Shown here: piece by piece, positions 12,996 to 20,927 of the stretch
How positions within the stretch are numbered: the first letter of the stretch is position 1
How the letters are laid out: each line of letters begins with the position of its first letter
NCBI GenBank assembly: GCA_028287035.1
Contig: JAQBQL010000176.1
Location: forward strand, 1-64,000
DNA from: Labilithrix sp.
GTDB lineage: Bacteria > Myxococcota > Polyangia > Polyangiales > Polyangiaceae
Reading direction: 5' to 3'
Length of the DNA stretch: 64,000 nucleotides
The notes under the pieces: model-generated
What the model was told of the DNA's origin: nothing
Databases searched by the model: none
What the model saw: the letters and a program-made list of their open reading frames with translations, nothing else
Translations under genes and position numbers: made by a program

Positions 12996-14131
12996 GCTCG
13001 ATGCTGCCGCCGGCGAAGGCCGACCGCATCCTCTGCATCAACGGCGGCTCTTCATCGCTCAAGGTGGCGGTGTTCGACATGGCCGGCGGCCGGGAGAGCT
13101 CGCTCGCGCGCGTGTCGATCGGCGCCATCGGCAAGAAGGAGGGGCACTCCAAGGTGAGGCTCGGCGACGGCGAGGAGATCGCGGACGACGCACCGTGCCC
13201 GACCCCGGCCGCCGCGCTCGACCACGCGCTCGCGCTCCTCGTGAAGCACGAGGTGGAGGGCTTCGAGGGGATCGCCCATCGCATCGTCCACGGCGGCCCC
13301 CACCTGGGCGCGCCGGTCGTCATCGACGACGCGGTCCTCGCGCGGCTCGCCGAGGCAACGCCGCTCGCCCCGCTGCACATGCCGGGCGCGCTCGCGGCCA
13401 TCGACGCGATGAAGCGGCGCTTTCCGGCGCTTCCGCAGGTGGCGTGCTTCGATACCGGCTTCCACGCGACCCTGCCGGAGGTCGCCTATCGCCTGCCGCT
13501 CCCGGCGCGTTTCACGGACCAGGGAGTGCGTCGCTACGGTTTCCACGGCATCTCCTACGAGTACGTCATGGGGGTCCTCGCCGAGGAGGGGCCGGTGCCG
13601 TCACGCCTCGTGATCGCTCACCTCGGGAGCGGATCCAGCCTCGTCGCGGTGAAGGACGGCGTCGCCATCGACACCACGATGGGCATGACGCCGACGGGCG
13701 GCGTGATGATGGGCACGCGCACCGGCGACCTCGATCCCGGCGTCCTCCTCTACCTGCTGCGCGAGGCGCACCTCACGGTGGACGAGCTCGAGGAGGTCGT
13801 GGAGCGCCAGGCTGGTCTGATGGCGATCGCGGGCACCTCCGACGTGGAGAGCCTCGTCGCGCGCCGCGAGGAACACCCGGACGCGGCGCTCGCCCTCGCG
13901 ATGTTCGCGATGTCGGTGAGAAAGGCGATCGGAGCGCTGGCGGCGACGCTCGGCGGCCTCGACGTCCTCGTGTTCACCGGCGGCATCGGCGAGCACGCGG
14001 CGGAGCTGCGCGCGGAGATCGGCCGCGGGGTCGCGCACCTCGGCGCGGCCGAGCGAGTCATCGCGACCGACGAGGACGTCGTCCTGGCGCGGCATGCGCG
14101 GCGGCTCCTGGAACGCTGCCTGGGACGCTGA
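12992..14131 (+). CDS. ackA: Acetate kinase
   Basis: The 379-residue ASKHA-fold kinase converts acetyl phosphate and ADP into acetate and ATP (reversible). Seen are INGGSSSLK at the N-terminus, [52 protein letters not shown] and FTGGIGEH. These cover the acetate, Mg and nucleotide sites. The start ATG overlaps the phosphoketolase stop (ATGA), so translation is coupled and the enzyme receives acetyl phosphate from Xfp. It is slightly short (family about 400) but has all motifs. Confidence 0.96.
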   Translation: MSSMLPPAKADRILCINGGSSSLKVAVFDMAGGRESSLARVSIGAIGKKEGHSKVRLGDGEEIADDAPCPTPAAALDHALALLVKHEVEGFEGIAHRIVHGGPHLGAPVVIDDAVLARLAEATPLAPLHMPGALAAIDAMKRRFPALPQVACFDTGFHATLPEVAYRLPLPARFTDQGVRRYGFHGISYEYVMGVLAEEGPVPSRLVIAHLGSGSSLVAVKDGVAIDTTMGMTPTGGVMMGTRTGDLDPGVLLYLLREAHLTVDELEEVVERQAGLMAIAGTSDVESLVARREEHPDAALALAMFAMSVRKAIGALAATLGGLDVLVFTGGIGEHAAELRAEIGRGVAHLGAAERVIATDEDVVLARHARRLLERCLGR

Positions 14132-14146
14132 ACGAACGAACGAACG
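14131..14146. repeat. (AACG)4 tetranucleotide repeat after ackA
   Basis: Four perfect AACG units begin on the last base of the ackA stop codon and are followed by an imperfect AAGG. They lie just upstream of the sensor kinase and are a possible slippage site, but outside any coding frame. Confidence 0.6.
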
Positions 14147-14188
14147 AAGGTGACTGCCCGGTCGGGCGGGGTATGGTTGGAGCCGGGG

Positions 14189-15709
14189 GTGAAGATTGAC
14201 GGGAGGAGCGTGGCGGACGCGAGGCTCGAGGCGGTCGCCGAGAACCTGAGGGAGGGGCTCGTGATCGCCGATTCGAGCGGTCGCATGCTCCACTGGAACC
14301 GCGCCGCCCTCGCCATGCACGGCTACGACAGCCTCGACAACGTGCTGCGGATGACGCCCGAGTTCGCGTCCCAGTTCGCATTCGCGGAGCTCGACACGGA
14401 CCGGATCGTCCCCTTCGAGGATTGGCCATTTCCGCGGGTGCTCCGCGGCGAGACGCTCCGCGATCACACCGTGCGCGTCACGCGCGGAGCCTGGTCGCGC
14501 GTCTTCAGCTACTCGGGTGCCATGATCGAGGACGCGACGGGTGAGCGCACCGCCTACGTCACGATCACGGACGTCACGGAGCGGCACCTTGCGGCGCAGC
14601 ACCTGCGCGACACCGAGGCCCGCCACCGCGCGACGCTCGATTGCCTGATGGAGGGCTGCCAGATCATCGATAGGTCCTTCCGTTACGTGTACGTGAACGA
14701 GACCGCGGCGCGGCACGGGCGACGACCTGCCTCCGAGCTGATCGGGCGAACGATGTCCGAGGCGTACCCGGGCATCCAGGGCACCGAGCTGCACGCCAAG
14801 CTGCAGACCTGCATGACGGAGCGACGCCCGGTCTCCTTCGAGAACGATTTCACCTATCCCGACGGGCAGCGTGCGATCTTCGAGCTGGTCCTCCAGCCGG
14901 TGCCCGACGGCGTGCTCGTCGCCTCGCTCGACGTCACCGAGCGGCGCCTCGCGGCCGCCGCGGTCGCGCGCATGAACGAGACGCTCGAGCATCACGTCGC
15001 CGCCCGCACCGCCGAGCTCGAACGCGCGAACAAGGAGCTCGAGGCCTTCTCGTACTCGGTCTCGCACGATCTCCGTGCGCCGCTGCGCGCCATCGATGGC
15101 TTCTCGCACGCGCTGCTCGACGAGCACGAGGCGTTGCTCCCCGAGGAGGGCCGGCGCTACCTCCGCACCATCCGCGCCCGCGCGCAGCGCATGGGAGCGC
15201 TGATCGACGATCTGCTGGCCCTCGCGCGGCTCTCGCGCCTGCCACTCGTGGCGCGCGAGGTCGACATGCAGGGCCTGGTCGCCGAGGCGCTGGACGAGCT
15301 CGCCGACCTGCGGGTCCACCGCGACGTCGACCTCCGCGTCGACCCTCTTCCGCCGGCGGTCGGTGACGCGGCGATGCTGAAGCAGGTGTGGGCCAATCTG
15401 CTTTCCAACGCGCTCAAGTACACCGGCAACGTCGAGCGGGCGGTCATCCACGTCGGCTCCCGCGAGGAGGACGGTGCGCGCGTGTACTTCGTGAAGGACA
15501 ACGGGACCGGCTTCGACATGCGGTATGTGCACAAGCTCTTCGGCGTCTTCTCGCGCCTCCATCGCGAGGACGAGTACGAAGGCACCGGCGTCGGCCTCGC
15601 CATCGTCCAGCGCGTCGTCGCCCGACTCGGCGGCCGCGTCTGGGCGGAGGCGGTCGTCGGAGAAGGCGCGACGTTCCACTTCACGGTCGACGCGGGGGCA
15701 CATCGATGA
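14189..15709 (+). CDS. PAS-domain sensor histidine kinase, phytochrome-kinase-like core
   Basis: The 506-residue protein (from GTG 14189) has two PAS folds: about 5-125 (LREGLVIADSSGRMLHWN) and about 140-255 (MEGCQIIDRSFRYVYVNE). A short coiled coil leads to a HisKA domain with the H-box YSVSHDLRAPLRAIDGF (His293) and an ATPase domain (NLLSNALKYT, DNGTGFDM). FDMRYVHKLFGVFSRLH is typical of kinases paired with Rcp1-type regulators. No membrane span, so it is cytoplasmic. The start is uncertain: GTG 14150 is also in frame. TATGGT at 14172-14177 lies 11 bases before the chosen GTG. Its stop overlaps the regulator gene start. Confidence 0.88.
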   Translation: MKIDGRSVADARLEAVAENLREGLVIADSSGRMLHWNRAALAMHGYDSLDNVLRMTPEFASQFAFAELDTDRIVPFEDWPFPRVLRGETLRDHTVRVTRGAWSRVFSYSGAMIEDATGERTAYVTITDVTERHLAAQHLRDTEARHRATLDCLMEGCQIIDRSFRYVYVNETAARHGRRPASELIGRTMSEAYPGIQGTELHAKLQTCMTERRPVSFENDFTYPDGQRAIFELVLQPVPDGVLVASLDVTERRLAAAAVARMNETLEHHVAARTAELERANKELEAFSYSVSHDLRAPLRAIDGFSHALLDEHEALLPEEGRRYLRTIRARAQRMGALIDDLLALARLSRLPLVAREVDMQGLVAEALDELADLRVHRDVDLRVDPLPPAVGDAAMLKQVWANLLSNALKYTGNVERAVIHVGSREEDGARVYFVKDNGTGFDMRYVHKLFGVFSRLHREDEYEGTGVGLAIVQRVVARLGGRVWAEAVVGEGATFHFTVDAGAHR

Positions 15710-16155
15710 CCGGAACCCCTTTCATCCTGCTCGTCGAGGACTCCGCAGAGGATCTCGAGCTGGCGGCGCGGGCGCTGCGGAAGACGCAGCCGGCGCTCGC
15801 CATCGAGGTGGCTCGCGACGGGGTGGAGGCGCTGGACTTCGTGTTCGGCGAGGGCAGCCATGCCGGGCGCGACGTGGCCCACGCACCGAAGGCGGTATTC
15901 CTCGACCTCAAGCTGCCGAAGGTCGATGGCGTCGAGGTGCTGAAGCGCCTGAAGAGCGACCCGCGGACCCGCGCGATCGCCGTGGTGATGCTCACGTCCT
16001 CGATGGAGCAGCGCGACGTCGAGCGCTGCTATGCGCTCGGCGTGAACAGCTACATCGTGAAGCCCGTCACCTTCGAGCGGTACACCACGGCAGTGCAGCA
16101 GCTCGGCTCGTACTGGATGCAGCTCAATCTGCCCCACGGGGGAGACGGCCGATAG
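15706..16155 (+). CDS. Single-domain response regulator (Rcp1-like)
   Basis: The 149-residue CheY-like receiver has the acidic pair in LLVEDSAEDLE, the phospho-acceptor Asp in AVFLDLKLPKVDG, the conserved Thr/Ser in VVMLTSS and the Lys in SYIVKPV. The long loop containing GEGSHAGRD between helix 2 and strand 3 is characteristic of Rcp1-type regulators. There is no output domain, so it must signal by protein contact or a phosphorelay. The ATGA overlap with the kinase shows it is the cognate partner. Confidence 0.93.
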   Translation: MTGTPFILLVEDSAEDLELAARALRKTQPALAIEVARDGVEALDFVFGEGSHAGRDVAHAPKAVFLDLKLPKVDGVEVLKRLKSDPRTRAIAVVMLTSSMEQRDVERCYALGVNSYIVKPVTFERYTTAVQQLGSYWMQLNLPHGGDGR

Positions 16156-16162
16156 GCGCCCG

Positions 16163-17083
16163 CTATGGGTGGCGGCTCGCGATCGCGGCGCTGATGCTGC
16201 GGGTGAGCGCGCGGAGCGTCTCGACGGCATGGCTGGTCGGGCGCCACGTGAGCGCCAGGGTGCGGGAGGGGCCGCGCGGGCCGAACGCGCGCGTGACGAG
16301 GGCGCCGGCGCGGTTCTCGGTGGCGACCGCGAGCTCCGGGAGGAGCGTGATGCCCGTGCCGCCTGCCACCATCTGCGCCAGGGTGGAGAGGCTCGTCGCG
16401 CGGACGCTCGCCTCCTCCGCGCCGGCGCGGTCGCACACCGCGAGCGCTTGCTCGCGGAAGCAGTGTCCGTCGTCGAGGAGGAGCACGATCTCGCCCTCGA
16501 GGTCCTCGAGCTTCGCGGGCCCCTTGCCGCGCGCCAGGGCATGTCCGGCAGGCACCGCGAGCAGGAACGGATCGCGCGCGACGTTCTCGCTGTGGAGGCC
16601 GCTCACCTCGGCCGGCAGCGCGAGGATCCCGGCATCGAGCTCGCCGCTGCGAAGCCCGACGAGGAGGTGCTCGGTCTTCTCCTCGATCCACAGGAGGCGC
16701 AGCAGCGGGAAGGCGGTACGGAGGACCGGCGCCAGCTCGGGAAGCAGGTACGGCGCGATGGTGGGGATGACGCCGATGCGCAGCACCCCCGAGAACGGCA
16801 CGAGCCCGCGCGCGGCGGTGGCGACGAGGTCGTCCGCCTCGAGCAGCGTGCGCCGCGCTCGGTCGAGGACGTGAGCGCCGGCCTCGGTGACGACGAGGCC
16901 GCGCGCGAGCCGCTCGAACAGGCGAACCCCGAGGGCGTCTTCCAGCTGCGAGACCTGCGCGGAGAGCGACGGCTGCGCCACGGCGCAGGCCTCGGCAGCA
17001 CGCCGGAAGGAGCGATGCTCGGCCACCGCCACCGCGTACTGCAGCTGCCGGAGCGTGACGGGATGGGGAGCGAAGCGACCCAT
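16163..17083 (-). CDS. oxyR: LysR-type peroxide sensor OxyR
   Basis: The 306-residue regulator has an N-terminal winged HTH (FRRAAEACAVAQPSLSAQVS) and a LysR sensor domain. DDGHCFREQALAVC holds Cys208 and Cys217, the same 9-residue spacing as the peroxide-reactive pair Cys199/Cys208 of E. coli OxyR, and the flanking residues match. It should activate peroxide-defence genes upon disulfide formation. The ATG at 17083 was chosen over the TTG at 17092, because the latter lies inside the promoter. An ATAG-N7-CTAT box sits directly upstream, implying autoregulation. No catalase or peroxiredoxin gene is adjacent. It ends 7 bases from the stop of the response regulator gene. Confidence 0.93.
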   Translation of the reverse strand: MGRFAPHPVTLRQLQYAVAVAEHRSFRRAAEACAVAQPSLSAQVSQLEDALGVRLFERLARGLVVTEAGAHVLDRARRTLLEADDLVATAARGLVPFSGVLRIGVIPTIAPYLLPELAPVLRTAFPLLRLLWIEEKTEHLLVGLRSGELDAGILALPAEVSGLHSENVARDPFLLAVPAGHALARGKGPAKLEDLEGEIVLLLDDGHCFREQALAVCDRAGAEEASVRATSLSTLAQMVAGGTGITLLPELAVATENRAGALVTRAFGPRGPSRTLALTWRPTSHAVETLRALTRSISAAIASRHP

Positions 17084-17100
17084 GATAGGCAAATCCTATC
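17084..17100 (-). promoter_or_regulatory. OxyR-type operator overlapping the oxyR -10
   Basis: GATAGG-caaat-CCTATC is a perfect inverted repeat that ends one base before the oxyR start codon. It contains ATAG-N7-CTAT, the half-site spacing of the known OxyR motif (only one dimer site is seen). On the minus strand TAGGAT within it (17093-17098) looks like the -10, 9 bases from the ATG, so bound OxyR would block its own promoter. Confidence 0.7.
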
Positions 17101-17128
17101 ACGTCGGAGCGCCGCGGCCGCGAGCCTC

Positions 17129-17158
17129 TTGCATTCTCGCGGGCGCGCGGGGAGTATC
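17129..17158 (+). promoter_or_regulatory. Possible promoter of tRNA-Leu
   Basis: TTGCAT (17129-17134) and AGTATC (17153-17158) are separated by 18 bases and lie 15 bases before the tRNA. The match is weak. Confidence 0.3.
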
Positions 17159-17173
17159 GCGAGCGGGCACCGA

Positions 17174-17255
17174 GCACGGGTGGCGAAATTGGCAGACGCA
17201 GCGGATTTAGGTTCCGCCGCCGCAAGGCGTAGGGGTTCAAGTCCCCTCCCGTGCA
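17174..17255 (+). tRNA. tRNA-Leu (anticodon UAG)
   Basis: The cloverleaf can be drawn by eye. Acceptor stem GCACGGG pairs with CCCGTGC and the discriminator is A. The D-arm region has GCGAAATTGGCAGACGC, typical of tRNA-Leu. The anticodon stem GCGGA/TCCGC carries loop TTTAGGT, giving anticodon TAG for CUA/CUN codons. A long variable arm (class II) follows. The T-arm is AGGGG-TTCAAGT-CCCCT. The CCA end is not fully encoded (ACCT follows). Confidence 0.95.
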
Positions 17256-17281
17256 CCTCGAGGAGGCAGCGGTCACGCGCT

Positions 17282-18244
17282 GTGCTGCTCCTCGTCGTGG
17301 TGGCGGCGGCGAGCGCGCCCGGCTGCGAGGACCCGCCGGTGCCCGCGGTCTGCTCCGGGCCCGCGGCGGCGCTGCCGACCGCGACCTTCGATGGCCTCAC
17401 GTCGGACCCAGCGCGGGGACGGGAGCTCCGCTATCGCGTCCGTTACGCGCCCGGCTGGAACGGGTGCGCGCCGATCGTCTTCCTGTCCCACGGGGGCGCC
17501 GGCGCCACGGACGGCCAGCTCGCCCTCGGCCACCTCGGCGAGGAGTACGCGGCGCACGGGTTCGTCGCGGTGCACGTGAACCACCTGCCCTCGGCGGACG
17601 TCACGGCGCACGAGCACGATCGGCCGGCCGACGTGTCCTTCCTCCTCGACCAGCTCGTCGCCGGAAAGCTCGCGCTGCCCGCCGACCTTCGCGCGCAGCT
17701 CGCCACCGCCCGCGTCGGGATCGCGGGACACTCGTGGGGCGCGTACACGGCGCATGCGCTCGGCGGCGCGACGTTCGATCAGGGCACGTTCCGCGATCCG
17801 CGGATCCTCGCGATCGTGCCGATCTCGCCGCAGGGGCCGGGCGATCTCGGGGCCTTCGATCGCGGGCCGAGCGACAACACGTGGCGAACGGTGGCCGTCC
17901 CGGCGTACACGCTCGTGGGCAGCGTCGAGAAGGACAGCTCCTTCGGCGACGACCCGCCGATCACCGCGCCCGACTGGCGACTTCGTCCGTTCGAGCGATA
18001 TCCCACGTCGCCCGACCGATACCTGACGATCATCGCCGGGCAGGACCACGTGGCGATGGGCGGCGGCGTGACCCCCGCGGTGGACGCGTTCGTCGCGCTG
18101 CAGAGCCGCACGTTCTTCGACGCCTACGTCCGCGGCGACGCCCGCGAGGTCTGCGCGATCGGCGTCACCGGCGCGCCGCCCGGCAGCCTGGCCGCCCACA
18201 AGAGCGACCCAGGCGGCGTGCGGGACGGCGCGCACTGCCCGTGA
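17282..18244 (+). CDS. Exported alpha/beta hydrolase (lipoprotein)
   Basis: The 320-residue product starts at a GTG with a hydrophobic signal and a lipobox-like SAPGC. The mature domain has the oxyanion-region segment IVFLSHGGAGATDG, the nucleophile elbow GHSWGAYTA and a late IIAGQDHVAMGGG with a candidate His. It resembles the dienelactone-hydrolase/chlorophyllase-like or PAF-acetylhydrolase-like esterases; the substrate is unknown. A GAGGAGG lies 14 bases upstream of the GTG, rather far, so the start is uncertain. The gene begins 27 bases after the tRNA and may be cotranscribed with it. Its stop abuts the stop of the next, convergent gene with no spacer. Confidence 0.75.
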   Translation: MLLLVVVAAASAPGCEDPPVPAVCSGPAAALPTATFDGLTSDPARGRELRYRVRYAPGWNGCAPIVFLSHGGAGATDGQLALGHLGEEYAAHGFVAVHVNHLPSADVTAHEHDRPADVSFLLDQLVAGKLALPADLRAQLATARVGIAGHSWGAYTAHALGGATFDQGTFRDPRILAIVPISPQGPGDLGAFDRGPSDNTWRTVAVPAYTLVGSVEKDSSFGDDPPITAPDWRLRPFERYPTSPDRYLTIIAGQDHVAMGGGVTPAVDAFVALQSRTFFDAYVRGDAREVCAIGVTGAPPGSLAAHKSDPGGVRDGAHCP

Positions 18245-18544
18245 TCAGAGATCGGCGGGCCGCTTGACGACCCAGGTCCAGGGGCGGACCGTCACCTCTG
18301 CGAAGAGGCCATTCTTCGCATAAGGATCGGCCGCCGCGAAGGTCTCCGCGGTGGCCTGGTCGGCGGCCTCGATGGCGATGAGCGAGCCCACCATCGTGGT
18401 GTGGTCGTTGCCGAGGAACGGGCCGGCGAACAGGACGCGCGTGGCTCCGTGGTCCGCCGTGAGATACGCCCGGTGCGCGGGGCGCTCGCGAGCGCGCAGG
18501 TCCCCGGCGTCGGCGCGATCGGTGGTGAGGATGACGAACTGCAT
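18245..18544 (-). CDS. YciI-like protein (YCII-related domain)
   Basis: This 99-residue protein matches the YCII fold (ferredoxin-like dimer). It has MQFVILTTDRADA, RPAHRAYLTADH with the conserved His and Asp, VLFAGPFLG, AADPYAKNGLF and the final VRPW. The family's biochemical role is poorly known; distant relatives are dehydrochlorinase-like or stress-linked. ATG 18544 is preferred over the ATG at 18553: homologues begin MQF/MKY, and a TAGGAT lies 7 bases upstream of 18544, overlapping the alternative start. Confidence 0.85.
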   Translation of the reverse strand: MQFVILTTDRADAGDLRARERPAHRAYLTADHGATRVLFAGPFLGNDHTTMVGSLIAIEAADQATAETFAAADPYAKNGLFAEVTVRPWTWVVKRPADL

Positions 18545-18551
18545 GCGCCGC

Positions 18552-18557
18552 ATCCTA
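18552..18557 (-). promoter_or_regulatory. Candidate -10 element of the YciI-like gene
   Basis: TAGGAT on the minus strand, 7 bases before the ATG at 18544, with no Shine-Dalgarno. Predicts a leaderless mRNA. Confidence 0.45.
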
Positions 18558-18578
18558 GTGCGCGGCGGGAGCCGGCGA

Positions 18579-19271
18579 TCAGCGCATCTTCTTGCGCCAC
18601 ACCTCGACGAGGCCGGCCCGCCGCTCGCGATGCACCAGCTCGAAGTCGGGCGGGAGCTTGCCGCCCCAGCCGCAATAGGTCACGACGCGGGCCCCGGGGC
18701 GAGCCCGCGCCAGGAAGCACTCGGTGACCGCCACGTCGCGCCAGTACACCTCGGCGCCGAGCTCGACGGTCTCGTCGAGATGATCCTCGCGTGACGCCAG
18801 GTTCTCGCCGAACGGGTTGAACAGGTAGAACCCGTCGAAACCGGCGGGCTCGTGGTCGGCGATGCTCCCGTGCACGAAGTCGAGCGCGCCCTCGACCCCG
18901 AGGGTACGCGCCGCCTCGCGCGCCACGTCGACGAGATGCGCGCGCTGCTCGATCCCCCGGATACGCGCGTTGCCGCGCACGAGCGCCGCCACGGTGCAGA
19001 ACTTCCCGATGCCCGACCCGAGATCGAGGATCGACGGGCGCGTCAGCCCGTCCGTGAGGAGCTCGGCGGCGCGCACCGCGACCTCCACCGGCGTCCAGTG
19101 CACGGCCGAGGCGCGGCGGAGCTGCCACGGGAAGACCTCGTCGAAGACGCGGTCGTACACGAGCTCGCCACGACGCAGCGTTGCGGCGACCTGCGTGAGG
19201 GTGGCGCTCCGGTCGCGCGCCTCGCCGCGCGTGACGGGCCTTCCGCTGCGGCTGCGAGAGGAGGATGCCAT
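18579..19271 (-). CDS. Class I SAM-dependent methyltransferase
   Basis: The 230-residue protein has motif I SILDLGSGIGKFC and an acidic second strand (IRGIEQRAHLVD). A motif IV-like DGFYLFNPFGEN replaces the usual D/N-PP-Y/F and could bind an aromatic or protein side chain. HWTPVEVAVRAAELL precedes the fold. No clear assignment to a named subfamily; the layout is reminiscent of DOT1-like or protein-modifying enzymes. ATG 19271 is taken rather than the GTG two codons earlier. It lies 19 bases from the response regulator stop, on the same strand. Confidence 0.75.
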   Translation of the reverse strand: MASSSRSRSGRPVTRGEARDRSATLTQVAATLRRGELVYDRVFDEVFPWQLRRASAVHWTPVEVAVRAAELLTDGLTRPSILDLGSGIGKFCTVAALVRGNARIRGIEQRAHLVDVAREAARTLGVEGALDFVHGSIADHEPAGFDGFYLFNPFGENLASREDHLDETVELGAEVYWRDVAVTECFLARARPGARVVTYCGWGGKLPPDFELVHRERRAGLVEVWRKKMR

Positions 19272-19290
19272 CGCCACGCTCTCGTATTTA

Positions 19291-19887
19291 TCAGAACGGA
19301 AATACGAAGTTGAAGAACTCGGCCCGGCTCGTGACGCCGCATTTGTCGTAGATCCGCGACAGGTGCTGGCGCACCGTCTTCTCGCTGGCGCCGAGCAGCG
19401 TCGCGATCTCGAGCGAGGGGAGCCCCTTCAGGACGAGGCGGGCCACCTCGGCCTCGCGTTCGGTCAGGCCGGCGCGGCCGACCGCGGACGTGACGAGGCC
19501 GCCGAGGTCGCGCTGGTCGGCGAGGAGCTTCTGGACGGTGGCGACGAGCTCCTTGCTCCGGAAGGGCTTGTCGAGCAGGTACGAGGCGCCGAGGTTGAGC
19601 GCGCGCTTCAGCTTCTCGACGTCCGCGAACGCCGAGATCAGGACGACCGGCGCGCTGCTCCCCGTCTCCCGCAACTGCGCGAGGACGCGGAGGCCGCCCG
19701 ACTCGTCGTCGCCGAGGACGATGTCGAGCACCACCACGTCGAAGGCAGAGGCGCCGAGCGCCGCCGACGCGCTCGCCACGTCCGAAGCCTCGGTGCAGTC
19801 GAGCCCCTCGCGCCGCAACGCGCGCGCCAGCACGAGGCGGGCATCGGCATCGTCCTCGACGAGGAGCGCGCGGGGACTGCCGGTCAT
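19291..19887 (-). CDS. NarL/FixJ-type response regulator
   Basis: The 198-residue protein has an N-terminal receiver (LLVEDDADARLVLARAL, phospho-Asp in VVVLDIVLGDDE, Thr/Ser position in VVLISAF, Lys in LLDKPF). The C-terminal LuxR-type helix-turn-helix runs LTEREAEVARLVLKGLPS, then EKTVRQHLSRIYDKCGV. It should bind DNA when phosphorylated by the kinase encoded just upstream, whose stop overlaps this start (ATGA). The pair is divergent from the RND pump operon, making that operon the obvious target. Metal-pump regulators are usually OmpR-type, so the NarL type is notable. Confidence 0.92.
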   Translation of the reverse strand: MTGSPRALLVEDDADARLVLARALRREGLDCTEASDVASASAALGASAFDVVVLDIVLGDDESGGLRVLAQLRETGSSAPVVLISAFADVEKLKRALNLGASYLLDKPFRSKELVATVQKLLADQRDLGGLVTSAVGRAGLTEREAEVARLVLKGLPSLEIATLLGASEKTVRQHLSRIYDKCGVTSRAEFFNFVFPF

Positions 19888-20843
19888 GCGGCCTTCGAGG
19901 CGGCGGGCAGCGTGAGGCGGAACGTCGTGGACCAACCATCGACGCTCGCGAGCGCGAGATCGCCGTGCATCGCTCGCGCGAGCGCGCGGGCGATCGAGAG
20001 GCCGAGCCCGAGCCCCTCGGCCTTCGCCGTCTCGAGCGGGTGGAACAGCGCGCGCACCGCGGCCTCCGACAGGCCAGGCCCGTCGTCGCTCACGTCGACC
20101 GCGTCCGGGCCGAGCCGGACGCACACGTGACCTCGGCCCGTGCCGCGCAGCCCGTCGATGCTGTTGCCGATCAGGTTCTCGAGGATGATCCGGAGAAAGC
20201 CAGGGTCGGCGCGCAGAGCGAGGTCGCCCGTACCCTCGAGGCGAAGCTCGACGCCGCGCTCGCCGACGAGCGGGGCGAGCTCCCGGACGAGCCGCTCGGC
20301 GACCTCGGCGACCGGCACCTCGGCGCCGCCGCGCCTCCGGCCGCCGGCGAGCGCGCGGAGGCCATCCAGCGGCACGAGCGCGCGCTCCATCTGCGCCCGC
20401 ATGCGTGCGCGGAGGTCGGCGCTGGCAGGCTCGTCGGCGGCCGGGGTGGCCTCGAGCTCCTCGACGAGGAGCCCGAGCGCATGCAGGGGGTTCTTCAGCT
20501 CGTGGAGCGTCGCTGCAGCCACGACCCACACCGCCTGGTCGCGCTCGACGTGGAGCACGCGCGCGCGGAGCTCGTCGGCCCGGGCTCGCTCCTCGGCCGC
20601 GATACGGGTGCGGAGTCGCCAGTAGTGGATCGCGAGACCGAGCAGGCCGCCGACCAGCACCGGGATGACCTCGTCGACGACGTCGTGGAGCGCGACGAAC
20701 GCGCGCGCCACGATGCCGCGGCCGTTCAGGTAGTCCATCGACCGGTTGAGCACGGCGTAGAGCGCGCCGCCCACCGTGCCGAGCAGCACGAAGCGGAACG
20801 ACCAGAGCCCGCGCTCGCGACGCTCGCGACCCAGAGAAGACAC
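19884..20843 (-). CDS. Membrane sensor histidine kinase
   Basis: The 319-residue kinase has two N-terminal membrane spans (about 15-33 and 57-75) joined by a short periplasmic loop, so it has almost no extracytoplasmic sensor. The H-box is ATLHELKNPLHALGLL. The ATPase domain shows ILENLIGNSIDGL, VDVSDDGPGLS and GLGLGLSIARAL. It starts at GTG 20843 with TAGGCT exactly six bases before and no Shine-Dalgarno. Its stop overlaps the regulator gene. The tiny loop suggests sensing within the membrane or through the neighbouring efflux proteins (inference). Confidence 0.9.
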   Translation of the reverse strand: MSSLGRERRERGLWSFRFVLLGTVGGALYAVLNRSMDYLNGRGIVARAFVALHDVVDEVIPVLVGGLLGLAIHYWRLRTRIAAEERARADELRARVLHVERDQAVWVVAAATLHELKNPLHALGLLVEELEATPAADEPASADLRARMRAQMERALVPLDGLRALAGGRRRGGAEVPVAEVAERLVRELAPLVGERGVELRLEGTGDLALRADPGFLRIILENLIGNSIDGLRGTGRGHVCVRLGPDAVDVSDDGPGLSEAAVRALFHPLETAKAEGLGLGLSIARALARAMHGDLALASVDGWSTTFRLTLPAASKAA

Positions 20844-20849
20844 ATGCCG

Positions 20850-20855
20850 AGCCTA
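20850..20855 (-). promoter_or_regulatory. Candidate -10 element of the kinase-regulator operon
   Basis: TAGGCT on the minus strand, exactly six bases before the GTG at 20843. Predicts a leaderless transcript. Confidence 0.5.
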
Positions 20856-20915
20856 CCAAGCGGCGCGGCGCGAGCCTCCGACAAATGCCGGATGGGCGCG
20901 GTCCGGTTGTCCCCG

Positions 20916-20921
20916 TAGCCT
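20916..20921 (+). promoter_or_regulatory. Candidate -10 element of the RND pump operon
   Basis: TAGCCT lies exactly six bases before the ATG at 20928. It faces the TAGGCT of the divergent kinase gene across an 84-bp gap, so one bound regulator could control both. Confidence 0.5.
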
Positions 20922-20927
20922 CGCCTC

